A stretch of 64,000 bases of DNA, taken from assembly GCF_964275005.1 (NCBI RefSeq), contig NC_092700.1, forward strand, positions 22,677,674 through 22,741,673, given 5' to 3'. The notes below the pieces were generated by a model, which ran no database searches, had not been told where the DNA came from, and saw only the letters and a program-made list of their open reading frames with translations. Shown here piece after piece: positions 33,586-45,600 of this stretch. The position numbers and the translations under genes were made by a program. This DNA comes from Diadema setosum. Its lineage: Eukaryota > Echinodermata > Echinoidea > Diadematoida > Diadematidae. How positions within the stretch are numbered: the stretch's first letter is position 1; the number at the start of each line of letters is the position of its first letter.

Positions 33586-33900
33586 GCTTTTCATTTTTTG
33601 TGAGATACCAAGAAACCACCTATGAAGTAGTATAGAACATACCAATCTAAGAGGACTTTAAAGTTTATTTGATGGAAATCGGTTTTGGAACGGCTGAAAC
33701 ATCAAAAAAACAATGTAAAACAAAGCGATCTAATAAAAGATGGGTCCCATCTTTTATTAGGATCACTCTTTTGGGGTATCTCAGCCTTTTCAAAACCGAT
33801 TTTCATCAAATTAACCTTGGATTCCACTTGAAATGACATGCTCTTTCATATTTCATAAGAGGTTTCCCGTCATTTCTCCCAAAACTGACAAAAGCCTAAA
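33586..33900. mobile_element. Fold-back element, arms of about 150 bp
   Basis: The centre ATAAAAGATGGG/TCCCATCTTTTATTAGGATC is a close palindrome; further out GAAATCGGTTTTGG pairs with CAAAACCGATTTTC, and GGCTTTTCATTTTTTG pairs loosely with CAAAACTGACAAAAGCC. Mismatches rise toward the ends. No coding capacity. Confidence 0.75.
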
Positions 33901-33909
33901 GTTAGGTCC

Positions 33910-35080
33910 TTTTAAGACCCCTTTAAGCTGTGTAGTACCCTTATTATGAATATGATGTTATCATAGTGTTTGATGATATTGGGATTGTATAGCGATGAAA
34001 TACAGAAAATATATTAGGTTTAAATCAAATCGTATCAGATCAAATGTAAGTATGCCCTATGCAGTAGATGTAGTCAAATGTGTACTATGCGTGTTACCAC
34101 GCTATATATGCCGTAGTGTAGTTGTTGTTGTATTTGTATAGCAAAAAGACCTCTTTAGATTTAGTGATTAAAAAAAACAGCACTGTGCTGTACAAAAAAA
34201 AAAATCACTTATTTTGACTTTGTGCGCAAAAAAAAAAAAAAAAAAAAAGTATCGAGACAAAACGTAACATCTAGTGCATCAGTGCTGATAGATTTTGGCA
34301 CAGTGTGTATACAACAGTCATTCTGATGACGTAACGATTTTGGTAAGGTCATTTCAACAGATCTCACTACATGTGTATCACGTATACAGTAAAAACTATT
34401 AGTATACAATAAACGCTCATTTAAAATATATTACGAAAATGTGTTTCTCTTTGTCTTTTTTACTGGTTTCATACATGTACGATGTCACGAAGGAATCAGT
34501 TTGGTGAATTTATTTTAGCATATCTCACATATTATATACTAAAGCTCAGGAATAATTGGAACATTGTACTCACAATCTTTCATTGAATGCATTCAATATA
34601 CTTTTCACGCGAGGACATAGGAATGGGCATAAATCGGCTTTACTTTTACAATGCATGACGTTGTTTGCCTTGGAATATCCTATTGTCAGCTTGTGGTGCT
34701 TGGACTATCTATAGTCCGTTAGTAATAAAGATATCCTCATCAGACGCGAGTGATTATTAGTGCCAAGGACTGGTGAGGGGAAAAAAAAAGACTTGTTTTG
34801 GTTTCATCACTTTGAACCAGGACTTTGGTGAAGGCTTGTGCAGAAATGCCATTGAGTTCAGCAAAATATCTTCTACACATAATCGTGAATTTCGTCGTAA
34901 TTCCTGTATAGGACGTGGTCAGACACATGGTGATGTTTTTGTGTATTGACAAAGTAGATGCATTATTGTAAAAAGCAAAAAAAAAAAAAAGAAAACACTG
35001 CTGAATTCTAGACGCGTGTAACGAACATGATTGCTTTCGTGCGATTACGGGTGGGGCTCATTTTTTTTTATATATTTATT
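33910..35080. other. AT-rich spacer
   Basis: No gene seen. A poly-A tract at 34230-34248. Confidence 0.4.
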
Positions 35081-35083
35081 GAA

Positions 35084-35084
35084 T

Positions 35085-35149
<65 letters not shown>

Positions 35150-35150
35150 C

Positions 35151-35198
<48 letters not shown>

Positions 35199-35238
35199 GT
35201 ATATACATATATAGATATATATATACACATATATATAA

Positions 35239-35294
<56 letters not shown>

Positions 35295-35330
35295 TATATG
35301 TATTTGTTTATTTATTTATTTATATTCGAA
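35084..35330. repeat. (AT)n microsatellite, about 240 bp
   Basis: Almost uninterrupted TA dinucleotides with a few CAT and AAAT interruptions, ending in (TTTA)n. Confidence 0.97.
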
Positions 35331-35339
35331 GTATATTTA

Positions 35340-36590
35340 CAATATGATTTAGGTTTTCTTTTTCTTTTTTGTTGATCACGTAGTACCTCACTGTCTCAGC
35401 CAGATCTCCATTGGGAGTTCAATCAGAAATTTCATGAATATATTGTCGTCCGTTGTATTTAGTGAGTCTATTTTTCCCTTGCTGCAATACAACCTCGCCG
35501 ATGAAATAATAAATTTTACATCGAATTCGTATACTAAAGATTGTCAGCTTTGGAATTTAACCAGAGGAAACTTGCTTAATTACCGACTACCTGCTGGACG
35601 GGCTGACGGCGAGCAGAAAATGCTTGACCGATTTTTTTTAAATCTTTCGTAACGTAATAATTTTGGCTCTCCTGCCATCTTTTCAGATGGAAAATGAAAC
35701 AAACGAATAAAGAAACTTAATTTCTTTCTGATTTTTGTAATCTCACAAGAGAGAGGAAATGGAAATTTTGGATGGATTCTATCTAAACGGTTGAAAGGAG
35801 TAGGTCCATAGTGTGTTTTTTTATGTTAAATCTTAATTTTTAAAAAAAAAACAGAAATTAATTTTTGTGGTATTGGTATTAACACTTAGAAGGGGATGGA
35901 AATCGACAGCTTGCAAGTATTTCTATCTTTTTTTAAGGGGCATTAGTCTAAGCGACATAAGATAATAAAAGTTAGCAGCGTGCCGATACACGACGTTTTA
36001 AATAATTGCTATTTAAAATAAAATCTACCTACCGCACTTTTCAGTGCAATAAAAAGAAATCAAAATAAGGTCAAAAGATATGGAACAAGGCCTACACTAA
36101 CGTCTTAAATTGTCTTCTTTCGTGAAATCCCATTATTGATGACTGAGTGGATAGCTTACTTCTGATATTAAACACAGTCGGGTGAATTCTTCTATGGGAT
36201 TTGTAGATATAAAGAAGAGCATTGTCAAATTGGTCCTGTATTCCAAAAAACAAGTTTTGATAAAACACCTTCAAAATAGAAACAAAAAAAAATGTTGAGC
36301 AGGCTTCATACACCGCGAAACATCATTTGCCAATTTTGATAAGACCTTAGATTACTAATGTAATATACAACTGAAACGGAAAAAAGGGAGTCAAAATTAT
36401 GGAGTTTGTAAGAAATTTAAATTGAAAAAGATTGGCGGCCTAAATGTGTAGCCATATGCGCTATACATGCCTTACAAACAATATCCCACACAAAAGCTGT
36501 ACTTCAATAGTAGACCCTACTCGTATAGAGGGTGGGGTTGTGAAGAGGGCTCATTGCTTTAATTTCTTGCTTAACCAATAAATAAATATA
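35340..36590. other. Spacer without recognised genes
   Basis: Short frames only on both strands. Confidence 0.4.
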
Positions 36591-36596
36591 TAAATA

Positions 36597-37110
36597 TATA
36601 TGAGTATATGAATATAAGAACGACCCAAGTCCAATTTTTGGCCAAATTCAGTTTGACATAGGAAATTGTAGCTTATGCATGGACTCATCTTGTGTATAAA
36701 TGATAAATCCTAATTACCCCCGGAAGTGCCTGAAATAAATGAGTTAAATCTTATATGACTGTAAACATGAAGGACTTGGGTCGTTCTTACATTCATATTA
36801 TAGCGCCCTCTCTCGTCCTTCTCTCATCTCTATAGCAGAATATCATGTATATGAATCAAAGAACGACCCAAGTCCATATGAATCAAAGAACGACCCAAGT
36901 CCATCACACAAAATGGCCTCTCCACAATAGTAAATGTTAATTGTCATAATAATATATGTTCTAAATTGTATATTCAATGTTGCCTTCCCATCACAGTTAA
37001 ATAGAATATTATTGGACAAATAAAAAAAATATGAAGTTTTTTTTAAGTTTACTTGAAATGGTCATCCATGGACTTGGGTCGTTCTTATATTCATATACTC
37101 ATATATATAT
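36597..37110. mobile_element. 510-bp element with perfect TIRs and internal TAAGAACGACCCAAGTCC copies
   Basis: The ends are perfect inverted repeats of at least 32 bp (inner word AAGAACGACCCAAGTCCA, outer GAGTATATGAATAT). Three more copies lie inside: one inverted at 36772 and two direct at 36848 and 36877. Flanked on both sides by AT dinucleotide repeats, probably the insertion target. Non-coding. Confidence 0.85.
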
Positions 37111-37538
37111 ATATATTTATATATATATATATATACATATATGGGTGTGTGTATGTGTCTTTGTTGTGAGTTTTATGTATGTATGGACAATATATAATAT
37201 TGTAGACTGATCATCAAATACCACTACTGTTGGAGTGTTTTCCAGACTGTGTTCCAGACATTCATTCCAGAAACCCCATTTTTCAACACCCAGATGTTGG
37301 GAACTTCTGTTTTCGTCATGAATTGTGATTTTTGCCATTATTACCACGCACGAACAGTGGATTTAATCGTGGTGAAATGAAGGCGTGACCCCTGAAATCC
37401 GAGTTTTTGTTTTACGAAAGAAATTCAGAACAAAAAATCGATATATTCCTTCGCACTTACATCTGTGATATCATGTACAGCGGGTCAGAAATCTATCGGC
37501 GCACAAACATCACGAGCAGTATAGGAATAAGGCCTGTG
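37110..37538. other. Spacer with short AT and GT runs
   Basis: No gene seen. Confidence 0.4.
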
Positions 37539-38184
37539 TAAAGCCCCGGTCACACAGCACTCCACGTCTAAATCACGTACAAAAAGTTATGAAAATCTGG
37601 TGGACGTGGTCAGTGGTGGTCGTAAGTGGTAATTTTTTGGTCAATTTTGGTTTGGCGGTGCTTTGTACGGAATATGGCCGTTGGCGGCTGTTCCACTGCT
37701 GAAGCACTGCCTAAGCACGGCTAACCACGTCCAGCCACGTATATGTACGCGGAAAAATCCATTTGTCAGTGATAAGCCGCTAAACACACGCTATTTCCCG
37801 TGATACCAACGCGTAACACGCGTCAGATGACCGTGCTCTACCCGTGACAGACCGCTAAACTTTCGCGTCTTACCGCGTCTCCCCAAGTTTTAATCACTGC
37901 CGGAACACGGATTATCACGTGTGTTTCACGTGTGTTGCACGTCTTTACCACGTGTTCCGCCCGTGGTTGTCCGCGGAATAAAATTTTGAGAAGTTCAAAA
38001 CTTTTTTACGGCGTCTGACGCCGTTCCAATTTTTCCCCGCGTCCTGCCACGTCTATAAATCGACCGTAGCTCGTCTTAAACTCGACATCAAGGCGAACAA
38101 CATCGTCTGCTTCACGGGATACCACTTTTTGACGTGTTTTGGCCGTGATTAAGCCGTATTAAAGCGCTGTGTGACCGGGCTTTA
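37539..38184. mobile_element. 645-bp MITE with GCCCGGTCACACAGC ends
   Basis: Left AAGCCCCGGTCACACAGCAC and right GCGCTGTGTGACCGGGCTT are inverted repeats, possibly flanked by a TA duplication (Tc1/mariner-like; inference). The inside is crowded with CACGT, GTACG, CACGTGT and CCGTG words in both orientations. No coding frame. Confidence 0.75.
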
Positions 38185-38189
38185 AATGC

Positions 38190-39650
38190 TTGAGTATACG
38201 TGAATAACGACTCAGCAGGGATGTGTTACCAGGGAGGTGTTACAGAGATGGAGTGGCAACTCTTCGTAATTCATGCAAACACATGTTTGGGTTCAAGACG
38301 TTACAATGGGATGTCTAGCATTCCACTACGCTTTGAAGTCATGCTCGGCACCGCTCTAGTTGCAAGACGAAATTCGGAGACGAAGAGTGCATTTCACCTT
38401 CCGTTGAATTACAAGCTTTATTTCATTGTAAAATTTTAAATGAAATACTCGAATTGATTTAGAATAGTTTAGGAAAGAATTCAATATTATAAGCATGTAT
38501 TTCTAGTTTCTTCGTATTGAATAAATGCGCAAATCGAAATGAAATGAAAATTAGGCCCTCTTAAAAACCTAATAATTTTCTGTAATGCGCACATTTCCGC
38601 ATGTTAGTTTTCTATCTTTCAATCTGGTATATTTTGATCTTTAAAATAAAGTGTTCCGCCAAAAGCGTGTTCCAGCGTGCTTTTAAACTAATTGCTGTTA
38701 AAATTTTCAGTTTTGCACTGCATTTTGATTCGCTGATCCAATTCAAGGTACACAAATTCATTGTTGCCATCACATTAAAAGAGAGAGCGAATTGCAGTAG
38801 GGGCAAGTATTTCTAGATGTGAGAGCGCTAGTCCCGATTATTGATGCTCTCTTTTGTCAAAGCACATGGGTAACACCTGTAGTTGAACGCATAACTTCTC
38901 GGCGGTGCCGCGCATTACTTCAAAGGAGAGCAGTAGTTGTCTCTCCTTCTCTAGCACCTCCCTGGATTTCGTTGGTGTCTTCCCTCCATTTCTCATCAGC
39001 TAACGGTAAAGACAGTCATTTTGTTTTAGAATATTGATATTGCGGCCTTCATTATTCATATTGTAGTAATTCCTGTTCTGGTCTTCATAGACATCATTAT
39101 CATTTTAAGTCATTAGCAGTGTTATCAACATTCATGGACGCTCTACGCTGTAACACTGCCATGCTGTGACGTAGAAAGCACAATATGCAGTAAGGACTGA
39201 GGTCTGACCGGTTATGACTAATATGGGAGAGAAAAAAAAATCATTTGCAAAACCTTCTTAGACTGGTTATGTAGATTGGCCCTGTGAGCTGAGAAATTCG
39301 GTGGTATTTTGTTTTACTTTTTGTTTCATGGCTAAGCTGTTTATTATCATTAACGTTGCAGTAAGTTTTGTGTTGTGCATCCAATAGGGAGACTTTCATG
39401 ATTATAATGTATACTGCAGAAGAGAGTTTACACGGTGTACTTTTTCCATTGGACAAATACGAAACATACCATTATATATTTTTTGTCTTCTTGAAATTAG
39501 GATATGTTGTTGTTGTTTTATAGAAAGAAAGAAGAGAGAGAAAAATGGGGGCCTATACAAATGATTTGCCCCAGACAGCACTTAACATAAAACAGACATT
39601 ATAAATCTTAGAAAAATATAAACATTATTGAATATATATATATGTATGTA
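38190..39650. other. Region upstream of the four-transmembrane gene
   Basis: No coding exon recognised. A possible non-coding first exon of the downstream gene ends at 39005 (CTAACG|GTAAAG) in a GC-richer stretch (38.87-39.00 kb); this is speculative. Confidence 0.3.
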
Positions 39651-39654
39651 CCAA

Positions 39655-39723
39655 GTCTCCACGAGGGAGCTCATAACGTCTCCACGAGGGAGCTCATATT
39701 GTCTCCACAAAGGAGCTCATTAA
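39655..39723. repeat. Three tandem copies of a 23-bp unit
   Basis: Copies start at 39655, 39678 and 39701; the unit begins GTCTCCACGAGGGAGCTCAT. The third has two changes (ACAAAGG). The first 12 bases recur at 40190 at the presumed 5' exon boundary of the next gene. Confidence 0.95.
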
Positions 39724-40265
39724 GTTATAGGATATGTGATCATTATTAGCACAAATATGGCATAATTGCTAAAGGTAAGTAGTGTTGTTTACCTCCTTCT
39801 GACAATTTTCGTGCATGCTGATGATATAGACTAGACTGTGTTGTTGAAATACTGCACGTTTAGACGTTTAGATGACCGCGGTATACGAAGTTATGACCAC
39901 TGAAAACTTAGTGCCGGTACCTTTCAGCCTTGTGATTTAGTAGCATGTCTGTTAGACATGTTAGAAGGAAATTTGACATTAGTTGGTAAGTGTTTGATGA
40001 TATCTCAGTTAACTTCATAAGAAAAATGTTGTTTGGTTTGATTATTTTAGCTGAATTTTAAAACAGTGTTACGACGCCTCGTACATTGTGTAATCTAAAT
40101 TTTGATATGATTCTCATGATTTTTTAATTTTTGTGAAACATCTAATTCATTGTACATAGGGCCTACATGCATAGGCCTACTGTGTATTTCAGTCTCCACG
40201 AGGATGTACGAGTCCAGAAATATCATCGAATTTCCCGACCCGGAAATGATGGACAACGGTCGACC

Positions 40266-40547
40266 ATGGAGTCGTCAAGGACCGTCCACGAGAGTGCTTC
40301 GCGCGAACTGTCCCTGCTCGACGACGAAGACGCGAGCGGTTTCCAATACAAATTTGACGTCACAGTGACGTCACACGAGTCCAAGTGGTTTCCAATCGTC
40401 TACGAGGACTTCAGCCGGACGGCGGGCCGGATGACGGGATGCCTACAGATTGTCTGGAGTGTTGCCATAGCAACCATGAGCTCTTTGATGCTGGTTCTCC
40501 ACGGTGCCATTGACGCCTTCTGTCTCAATATGGCATTCTCAGTATTT
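40266..40547 (+). CDS. Four-TM gene exon 1 (coding)
   Basis: ATG to donor AGTATTT|GTGAGT, 94 codons. The exon probably begins at 40191 after GTGTATTTCAG, making 40191-40265 5' untranslated. The upstream in-frame ATG at 40167 lies on the intron side of that acceptor and was not used. Confidence 0.7.
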
Positions 40548-43292
40548 GTGAGTTTGTTTTTGTCTTTTTTACATTCTCCATATATTTGTTTGAAACAGCT
40601 AGGGGATAATAAAGAAGGAACATAAAAGAAGACAAGGAGTTGAAATGGATATATCAATGCGCTGTATAATGTACAATGGATAGATAGATGCATATAGATA
40701 GATAAATATATGAATAAATAAATAGATGCATGTGAGATGAATAGAAAAAGGGATACATGGATGTTGACAGATAGGATAAGTGCAAAGGCAAATTAAAGAT
40801 AAAACATAAAGCATATGAACATGCATACACAAGTGTGTGTGTTTGTATGTGTGTGTAGAGAGAGAGAGAGAGAGAGATGTGGATAGATCAATGTGTGTAG
40901 CAAATGGTAGTAGCTTCATAGATTGAGAGACATTGAAAGAGATATCATGGGATTATTGACGGATAGAATATAAAAGTAAATACAAGTATAGTCATTATTT
41001 CGATATTCTCATTCCTCCTTCAGGTGTTCGGTTGCGGTACAGCAGGCGTTCTATCATTCGATCTGAAGCGGGGCCCTGTAAGTAACTGAGCCTAAAACTG
41101 AATGTTAAAAGCTTTCGTAGCACTAGTAGCATTTTTACAAGTAGCATTCACTTTGGCAGAAAATGTCAACGAGAAAATATAATGATCCCCAGCTCCCCCT
41201 ATAAAAAAATAACAACACAAAAACAAAACAAAACAAAACAAAACAAAACAAAACAAAATCTTCTTAAAACAGAACACGTTTCGGCGAAACATAAACATCA
41301 AAGAATCACACAACATCTGTCTCTTGAACAGGAAGCCCGGACACCATGGTATAGTGGATATCGCTTTTGAATCTTGAACACGAGGTCCCGGGTTCGAATC
41401 CTTTCAGCCTCATACATCATTGCGCAAGACGATTTACCGACGCTGGCCCTCTTGAATCACTTGTGTAGAGAGGTAAAATAATCTTATCTATTTAAGTCTT
41501 TTTGAATATCAAAACTGAGGGTGATAAACGAAGTTAAAGGGGATGGCTAGTAACTGATCAGTGGGAATCAGTGGGAATGCTGGGAATGATTGTTCAAATT
41601 CTTGTGGGATTCATTTAAGAGTACATTATGTATTTATTGTCGTGTGAAAATCATTTGCTTCAGAACGGTCTCATATTCAAGTAATGTGCAGTTTAATGCC
41701 CCGTCACTCTACAGGCATGCCAACCTGGAAACATTAAACTGCACATTACTTGAACATGAGACCGTTCTGAAGCAAATAATTTTCACACAACAGTAGATAT
41801 ATAATGTACTCTTAAATGAATCCCACAAGGATTGGAACAATCATCCCCAGCATTCCCACTGATTCCCACTGATCAGTTACTAGCCACCCCCTTTAATTTG
41901 GCAAGGTAAACCCTTTAATATGGCAAGGTATTCCATGCCTTTGGCCCATAAAATGAGAAACTACGCTCACCAGCCTGAATTTTATTTCGTGGTATCTGGA
42001 GTACCGTACTATCCATGGCAGAGCGCAGTTTATTAACTGAACCGTGGGGAGAATGCAAAAGCGGTGATAAGTATTTAGGAGCGGAATTGTGGAGGCAATG
42101 AAAGTCGTAGGTTTACTAGTGTTAATTCTCACGTCTGGGTGTTATGGATCTGTTTGTTTGTTTGTCGTTTCTCCTCCAGGTGCTGATGTACACCATCATG
42201 TCCTTATTCTCCTTCTGGACAATGGTCTACACGATAGCGATAGGTGTGACATGGGCCCTGCTGGGGGAAGGGACGACCAGCCCGTGTCTCGGCATCATCT
42301 ACATCTACCGCGCCTGCAACTTTACTATGGATGACAAGGTAAGAATGGTAATATTGATGATGATGTTGATGATGATGATATTGTTATTATTGTTGCTATT
42401 GATGTTATCCTTACTGATATTAACAAAGTCATTGATATTAATAAATAAAGGAAAAACAAATCATGACTTCCCAAGGGGTGGGAGGCGAATGGGAGTGAAA
42501 ATGCATACTGACCTTTGACCCAACCACGAAATCCTATGGCGTGCCGTTTGACCAATAATTCCGAAAGACTTAGTTTATTGCCGAAAAACTCAGTTTATCA
42601 GTGGGTAAACTAAGTTTGAGGAGAGAAACTTTGTTTATGGAACAGATAACTAATGTTATCGATAAACTTTGTTATCAAGTGAAAAACTTAGTTTATCACC
42701 GAATAACAAAGGCTTATAGATTATGGACAACAAACTAAGTTTATCGCCGATAAGCTAGGTTTTTTGGAATTAGTGGGGAAGCGGTGCCCCAGAAACTCAT
42801 TGCTGTTGGTGTAGGCCTATGACACATGATACGGTACAGCAACTGACAACATAAGGGTCACTTATCGAATAATTGAAGACAATCTTCACAAGATTCATGG
42901 AGATAACGATAATTGTCATCAACAACGTTACGACTATGATATCTATGCCGAGGTAAGCTTTATTTCAAGAACGCACGTTTTAATGAGCTCTGTCTCATCA
43001 CAAACTTTGTCATATTTTTGTTTTCTTTCTTCATTCAAACCATCCTAATCCCCATTCCCCGCCACCGTAGGCGCCCCACCCTCTCCCAAAACAGGAGCAG
43101 CGAATGATGTTCGGAATTTTCCTGGCTGTTTTCGGGTGTATAGAGGCGCTGACGGCCTACGTCGCCTTCATCTTCTGCTGTGTTGCCGTTTGCCAGCGCT
43201 GCTGCTTGTCTTGTCGCGGTCTCGGTTGCCATGGTTGCGTGACCCCGAGTAACAACTCCATGGCAACCAAGAGCATTGACGATAACATCTAG
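40266..43292 (+). CDS. Four-transmembrane MS4A/CD20-like protein, spliced gene model
   Basis: Model: join(40266..40547, 41024..41077, 42180..42338, 43071..43292), 238 aa, or 230 aa with the alternative last acceptor at 43095. All junctions are phase 0. The start is chosen at CGACCATGG, a strong Kozak context, giving MESSRTVHESASRELSLLDD. A cytoplasmic acidic N-terminus (about 1-58) is followed by TM1 (GCLQIVWSVAIATMSSLMLV), TM2 (about 89-106), TM3 (TIMSLFSFWTMVYTIAIGV), a loop with CLGIIYIYRACNFT (two Cys, one NFT glycosylation site), TM4 (FLAVFGCIEALTAYVAFIF), then a Cys-rich tail (CCVAVCQRCCLSCRGLGC), probably palmitoylated. Size, topology and short TM1-TM2 loop fit MS4A/TMEM176-type proteins; the family call is by layout rather than a diagnostic motif. 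Confidence 0.65.
41024..41077 (+). CDS. Four-TM gene exon 2
   Basis: 54 nt, acceptor TCCTTCAG, donor CCCT|GTAAGT. Encodes VFGCGTAGVLSFDLKRGP, the end of TM2. Confidence 0.7.
41217..41258. repeat. (AAAAC)n microsatellite
   Basis: Eight near-perfect pentamers. Confidence 0.95.
41337..41515 (+). repeat. tRNA-derived SINE-like element
   Basis: A-box-like TGGTATAGTGG at 41347 and a perfect B box GGTTCGAATCC at 41391 lie 44 bp apart. The acceptor stem does not pair well, and the sequence continues into a body of about 100 bp, so this is a SINE head rather than a working tRNA gene. Confidence 0.6.
41534..41898. mobile_element. 365-bp fold-back element flanked by TTAA
   Basis: Arms of about 165 bp, starting AGGGGATGGCTAGTAACTGA, are nearly identical inverted copies around a short centre (CCCCGTCACTCTACAGGCAT). 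TTAA sits at both outer edges, which suggests a TTAA target duplication (piggyBac-like). Non-coding; in intron 2 of the four-TM gene. Confidence 0.8.
42180..42338 (+). CDS. Four-TM gene exon 3
   Basis: 159 nt, acceptor TCTCCTCCAG, donor GACAAG|GTAAGA. Encodes TM3 and the extracellular loop ending ACNFTMDDK. Confidence 0.75.
42563..42765. repeat. Array of AAACTTAGTTTATC motifs in both orientations
   Basis: About eight copies of the 14-nt motif or its reverse complement GATAAACTAAGTTT, with irregular spacing, in 200 bp of intron 3. Confidence 0.8.
43071..43292 (+). CDS. Four-TM gene exon 4
   Basis: Two in-frame acceptors: CACCGTAG at 43070 and CAAAACAG at 43094, differing by eight codons (APHPLPKQ). 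Ends at TAG 43290-43292 after SMATKSIDDNI. Confidence 0.75.
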   Translation, partial: APHPLPKQEQRMMFGIFLAVFGCIEALTAYVAFIFCCVAVCQRCCLSCRGLGCHGCVTPSNNSMATKSIDDNI

Positions 43293-43299
43293 CCTGTAA

Positions 43300-44450
43300 A
43301 TTATCATTCTATACAAAGACATTTTACCATGTTTACTGCAAAGGCCGAACGTGACAATGAATTCAGCTTCTTAATAACGATGTCATTCCAGAGTTGAGTC
43401 TTTTCTTTCTTCTTTCTCTCTTTTTTCGTTATTGTAAGTGTGAAGACTGAGAAGCAGGTGAACTATGATTTCAGTATGGTCTATTTCACGTAAAAAGTAG
43501 CACCACTTCGTCATACAACTTTGAACAAGAGAGGGCGGATGATATCCGAGTGAAGGCCGACTTGCAAGAAACGCGCACCGCCATTAAGCCTCCTGCCTGG
43601 CAAGGGGAGAACCAACTTGCCAACGACCTGACGACCATGCGCAGTTGAAGTCGAGACACATTAGATTATGTCAGAACGATGTCTTACGGATATTACGGGT
43701 ATTACGGATACTATGGCAACGATTCAAAAGCTGTCAGTGCGATGATCGTTAGTAGCAATATTTGCCTTGGTTAGATAGCAGGTTGTGAAATATTGTATTG
43801 GCCACGAACTTGTTCGTGTTTTCGTTCGTTCGTTTGTTTGTTTGGTTGGTTGGTTGTTTGGCAGTTTGTTTGTTTGTTTGTTTGCTCTTTTTGCTTGCGA
43901 TGCATATCTATTTTCACCGCTTTCTGCTTCAACCATGTAATTATTTTAAACCCGTATACAATAATTGCATATGTCCCTGTGACCTCTTGTAATAATCAAT
44001 GCATCGCTTGACAGATATTCTGACACCGGCTTCAAATCTCAGATTGAGTAAAGAAGACAATCTCAAATAGTAACGCACCATGGCAGCACCACATGCAAAG
44101 ATGTTATAATGTGATCTAGATTGAGAGCGAAGAATGTTGATCATAATCAGTACTGAAATTGGTGAATGATTCATAGGTCAGACAAATTTGATAGACATTC
44201 AATTCACCGTTATATAAGGACAAACAACACTACTATAATCATAATGGTATAAGTCAGGATACTTTAATGAAGAAGATCGACAATATTCATAGTGAATGTC
44301 ATAACATTTTTTTTTTCTCACAGCGTGTAATTTAGTACAAGAGTTTACAAGTACGTTGTTTACATAAAACCACATGACACATAGTCAATAACCCTTGCAA
44401 ACTCCCGAACCCGCTGTTCATTTAATCAATGGAGTTGGCGATTATTTTGG
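43300..44450. other. 3' flank of the four-TM gene
   Basis: Probable 3' untranslated sequence and spacer. A (GTTT)n stretch at 43830-43885; no further gene seen. Confidence 0.4.
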
Positions 44451-44454
44451 TTAA

Positions 44455-44845
44455 TGTTCGTTATTCCGAATGCTTCGTTAATCCAAAAATGAAATACGGT
44501 TCGTAATCCAAAGTTTCGTCACTCCTAAACATACAAATTCTGTATGTATATACCTATAGATGTTCATTACTCCGAAAAGGAAATATGGTTCATTATTCCG
44601 AAGGTTCGCTTGACCGATATTGAAATAAGGTTAGTCGTTAATCCGAAGGTTCAACAGTACGAAAGTGAAAGTAGTTTTGTCAATATGCAAAAATAACATA
44701 AAATAAACAAACAAAACTCCGTACTAACGAACATTCGGAATGGCGAAACTTATTCCGTTTTTTTGGATGAACGAACTTTTGGAATATAGAACGATATATC
44801 ATTTTCGGATTATCGAACCTTCGAAATAAAGAACCGAAATCATTA
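44455..44845. repeat. Second array of TTCGGAATAACGAACC-type motifs
   Basis: GTTCGTTATTCCGAA-type words on the left and their reverse complements on the right (about ten, diverged), the same motif as at 25.2 kb. Confidence 0.75.
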
Positions 44846-45437
44846 TTTCAGTCTGGATTGCCGCTGAGAAGCAACAGTATGTTGATTGAAATCACAAAGG
44901 TATGCCCTTGTCAATAAGTGACTGATGTAACATTCCATGGTTTCCTATCAGTGTTTTTGTTGGGTTTTTTTTCAGTTGGAATGAGATGATGATATTCCAA
45001 TATCAACACAAAGTAATTGCGACATTAGCTATGCGAAGTAACTGTTGCTATGACTTTAATATAAGATTAGTAGTTATTTCAAATCTGAACCGAGTCATGT
45101 GAAGATCATCTGCAGTTTCATTCCTTCATTTTCCCATTTCCAACAGAAAAATGTATATATGTTTAATTTGTCGTTTTTCTTCTATCTTCGGTTGTTCCAA
45201 ACCTTGTTTTTTTTTTTTGAATAAGTATAGTTTAATATGCGAAATAAAAACTCCTCAGAATTATAGCATAATTGTGTCTTGTATCTTTAATATATCTTGT
45301 TTGAGAATCATTGGCATTTTCTTTCCATTATCATCTACAGTCAGCAAACAATGCAATATACTTAACGATATAGGAATAACTTTCTTCAAACATAAAACGT
45401 TACCGAAAAGTAAAAGAAACAAACGGTCATTTTCAGG

Positions 45438-45600
45438 GCGGATCCAGGAATTCCGTAAACTGGTAAAGGGGAGGCGCCTGTATAAAAATCAAATGGGGCG
45501 CACGCACCCCCCCCCCCTCTGTTTTCTTTGTTTTCTTTTGTTTTAACAAAACATAAAGAGGAGACGTGCGCCCGGTGCGCCCCCTCTTAATCCGCCACTG
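45438..45600. mobile_element. MITE with CAGGGCGGATCCAGGAATTC / ATCCGCCACTG ends
   Basis: Inverted ends CAGGGCGGAT and ATCCGCCACTG, G-rich and C-rich flanks around a TTTTGTTTTAACAAAA centre, 163 bp. Confidence 0.75.

Noticed and set aside
35031-35375. Ile/Tyr-rich open frames on both strands
   Set aside because: Translation of the (AT)n microsatellite.
41341-41412. Possible functional tRNA gene
   Set aside because: Promoter boxes are good, but the acceptor stem does not pair and the sequence continues as a SINE body.
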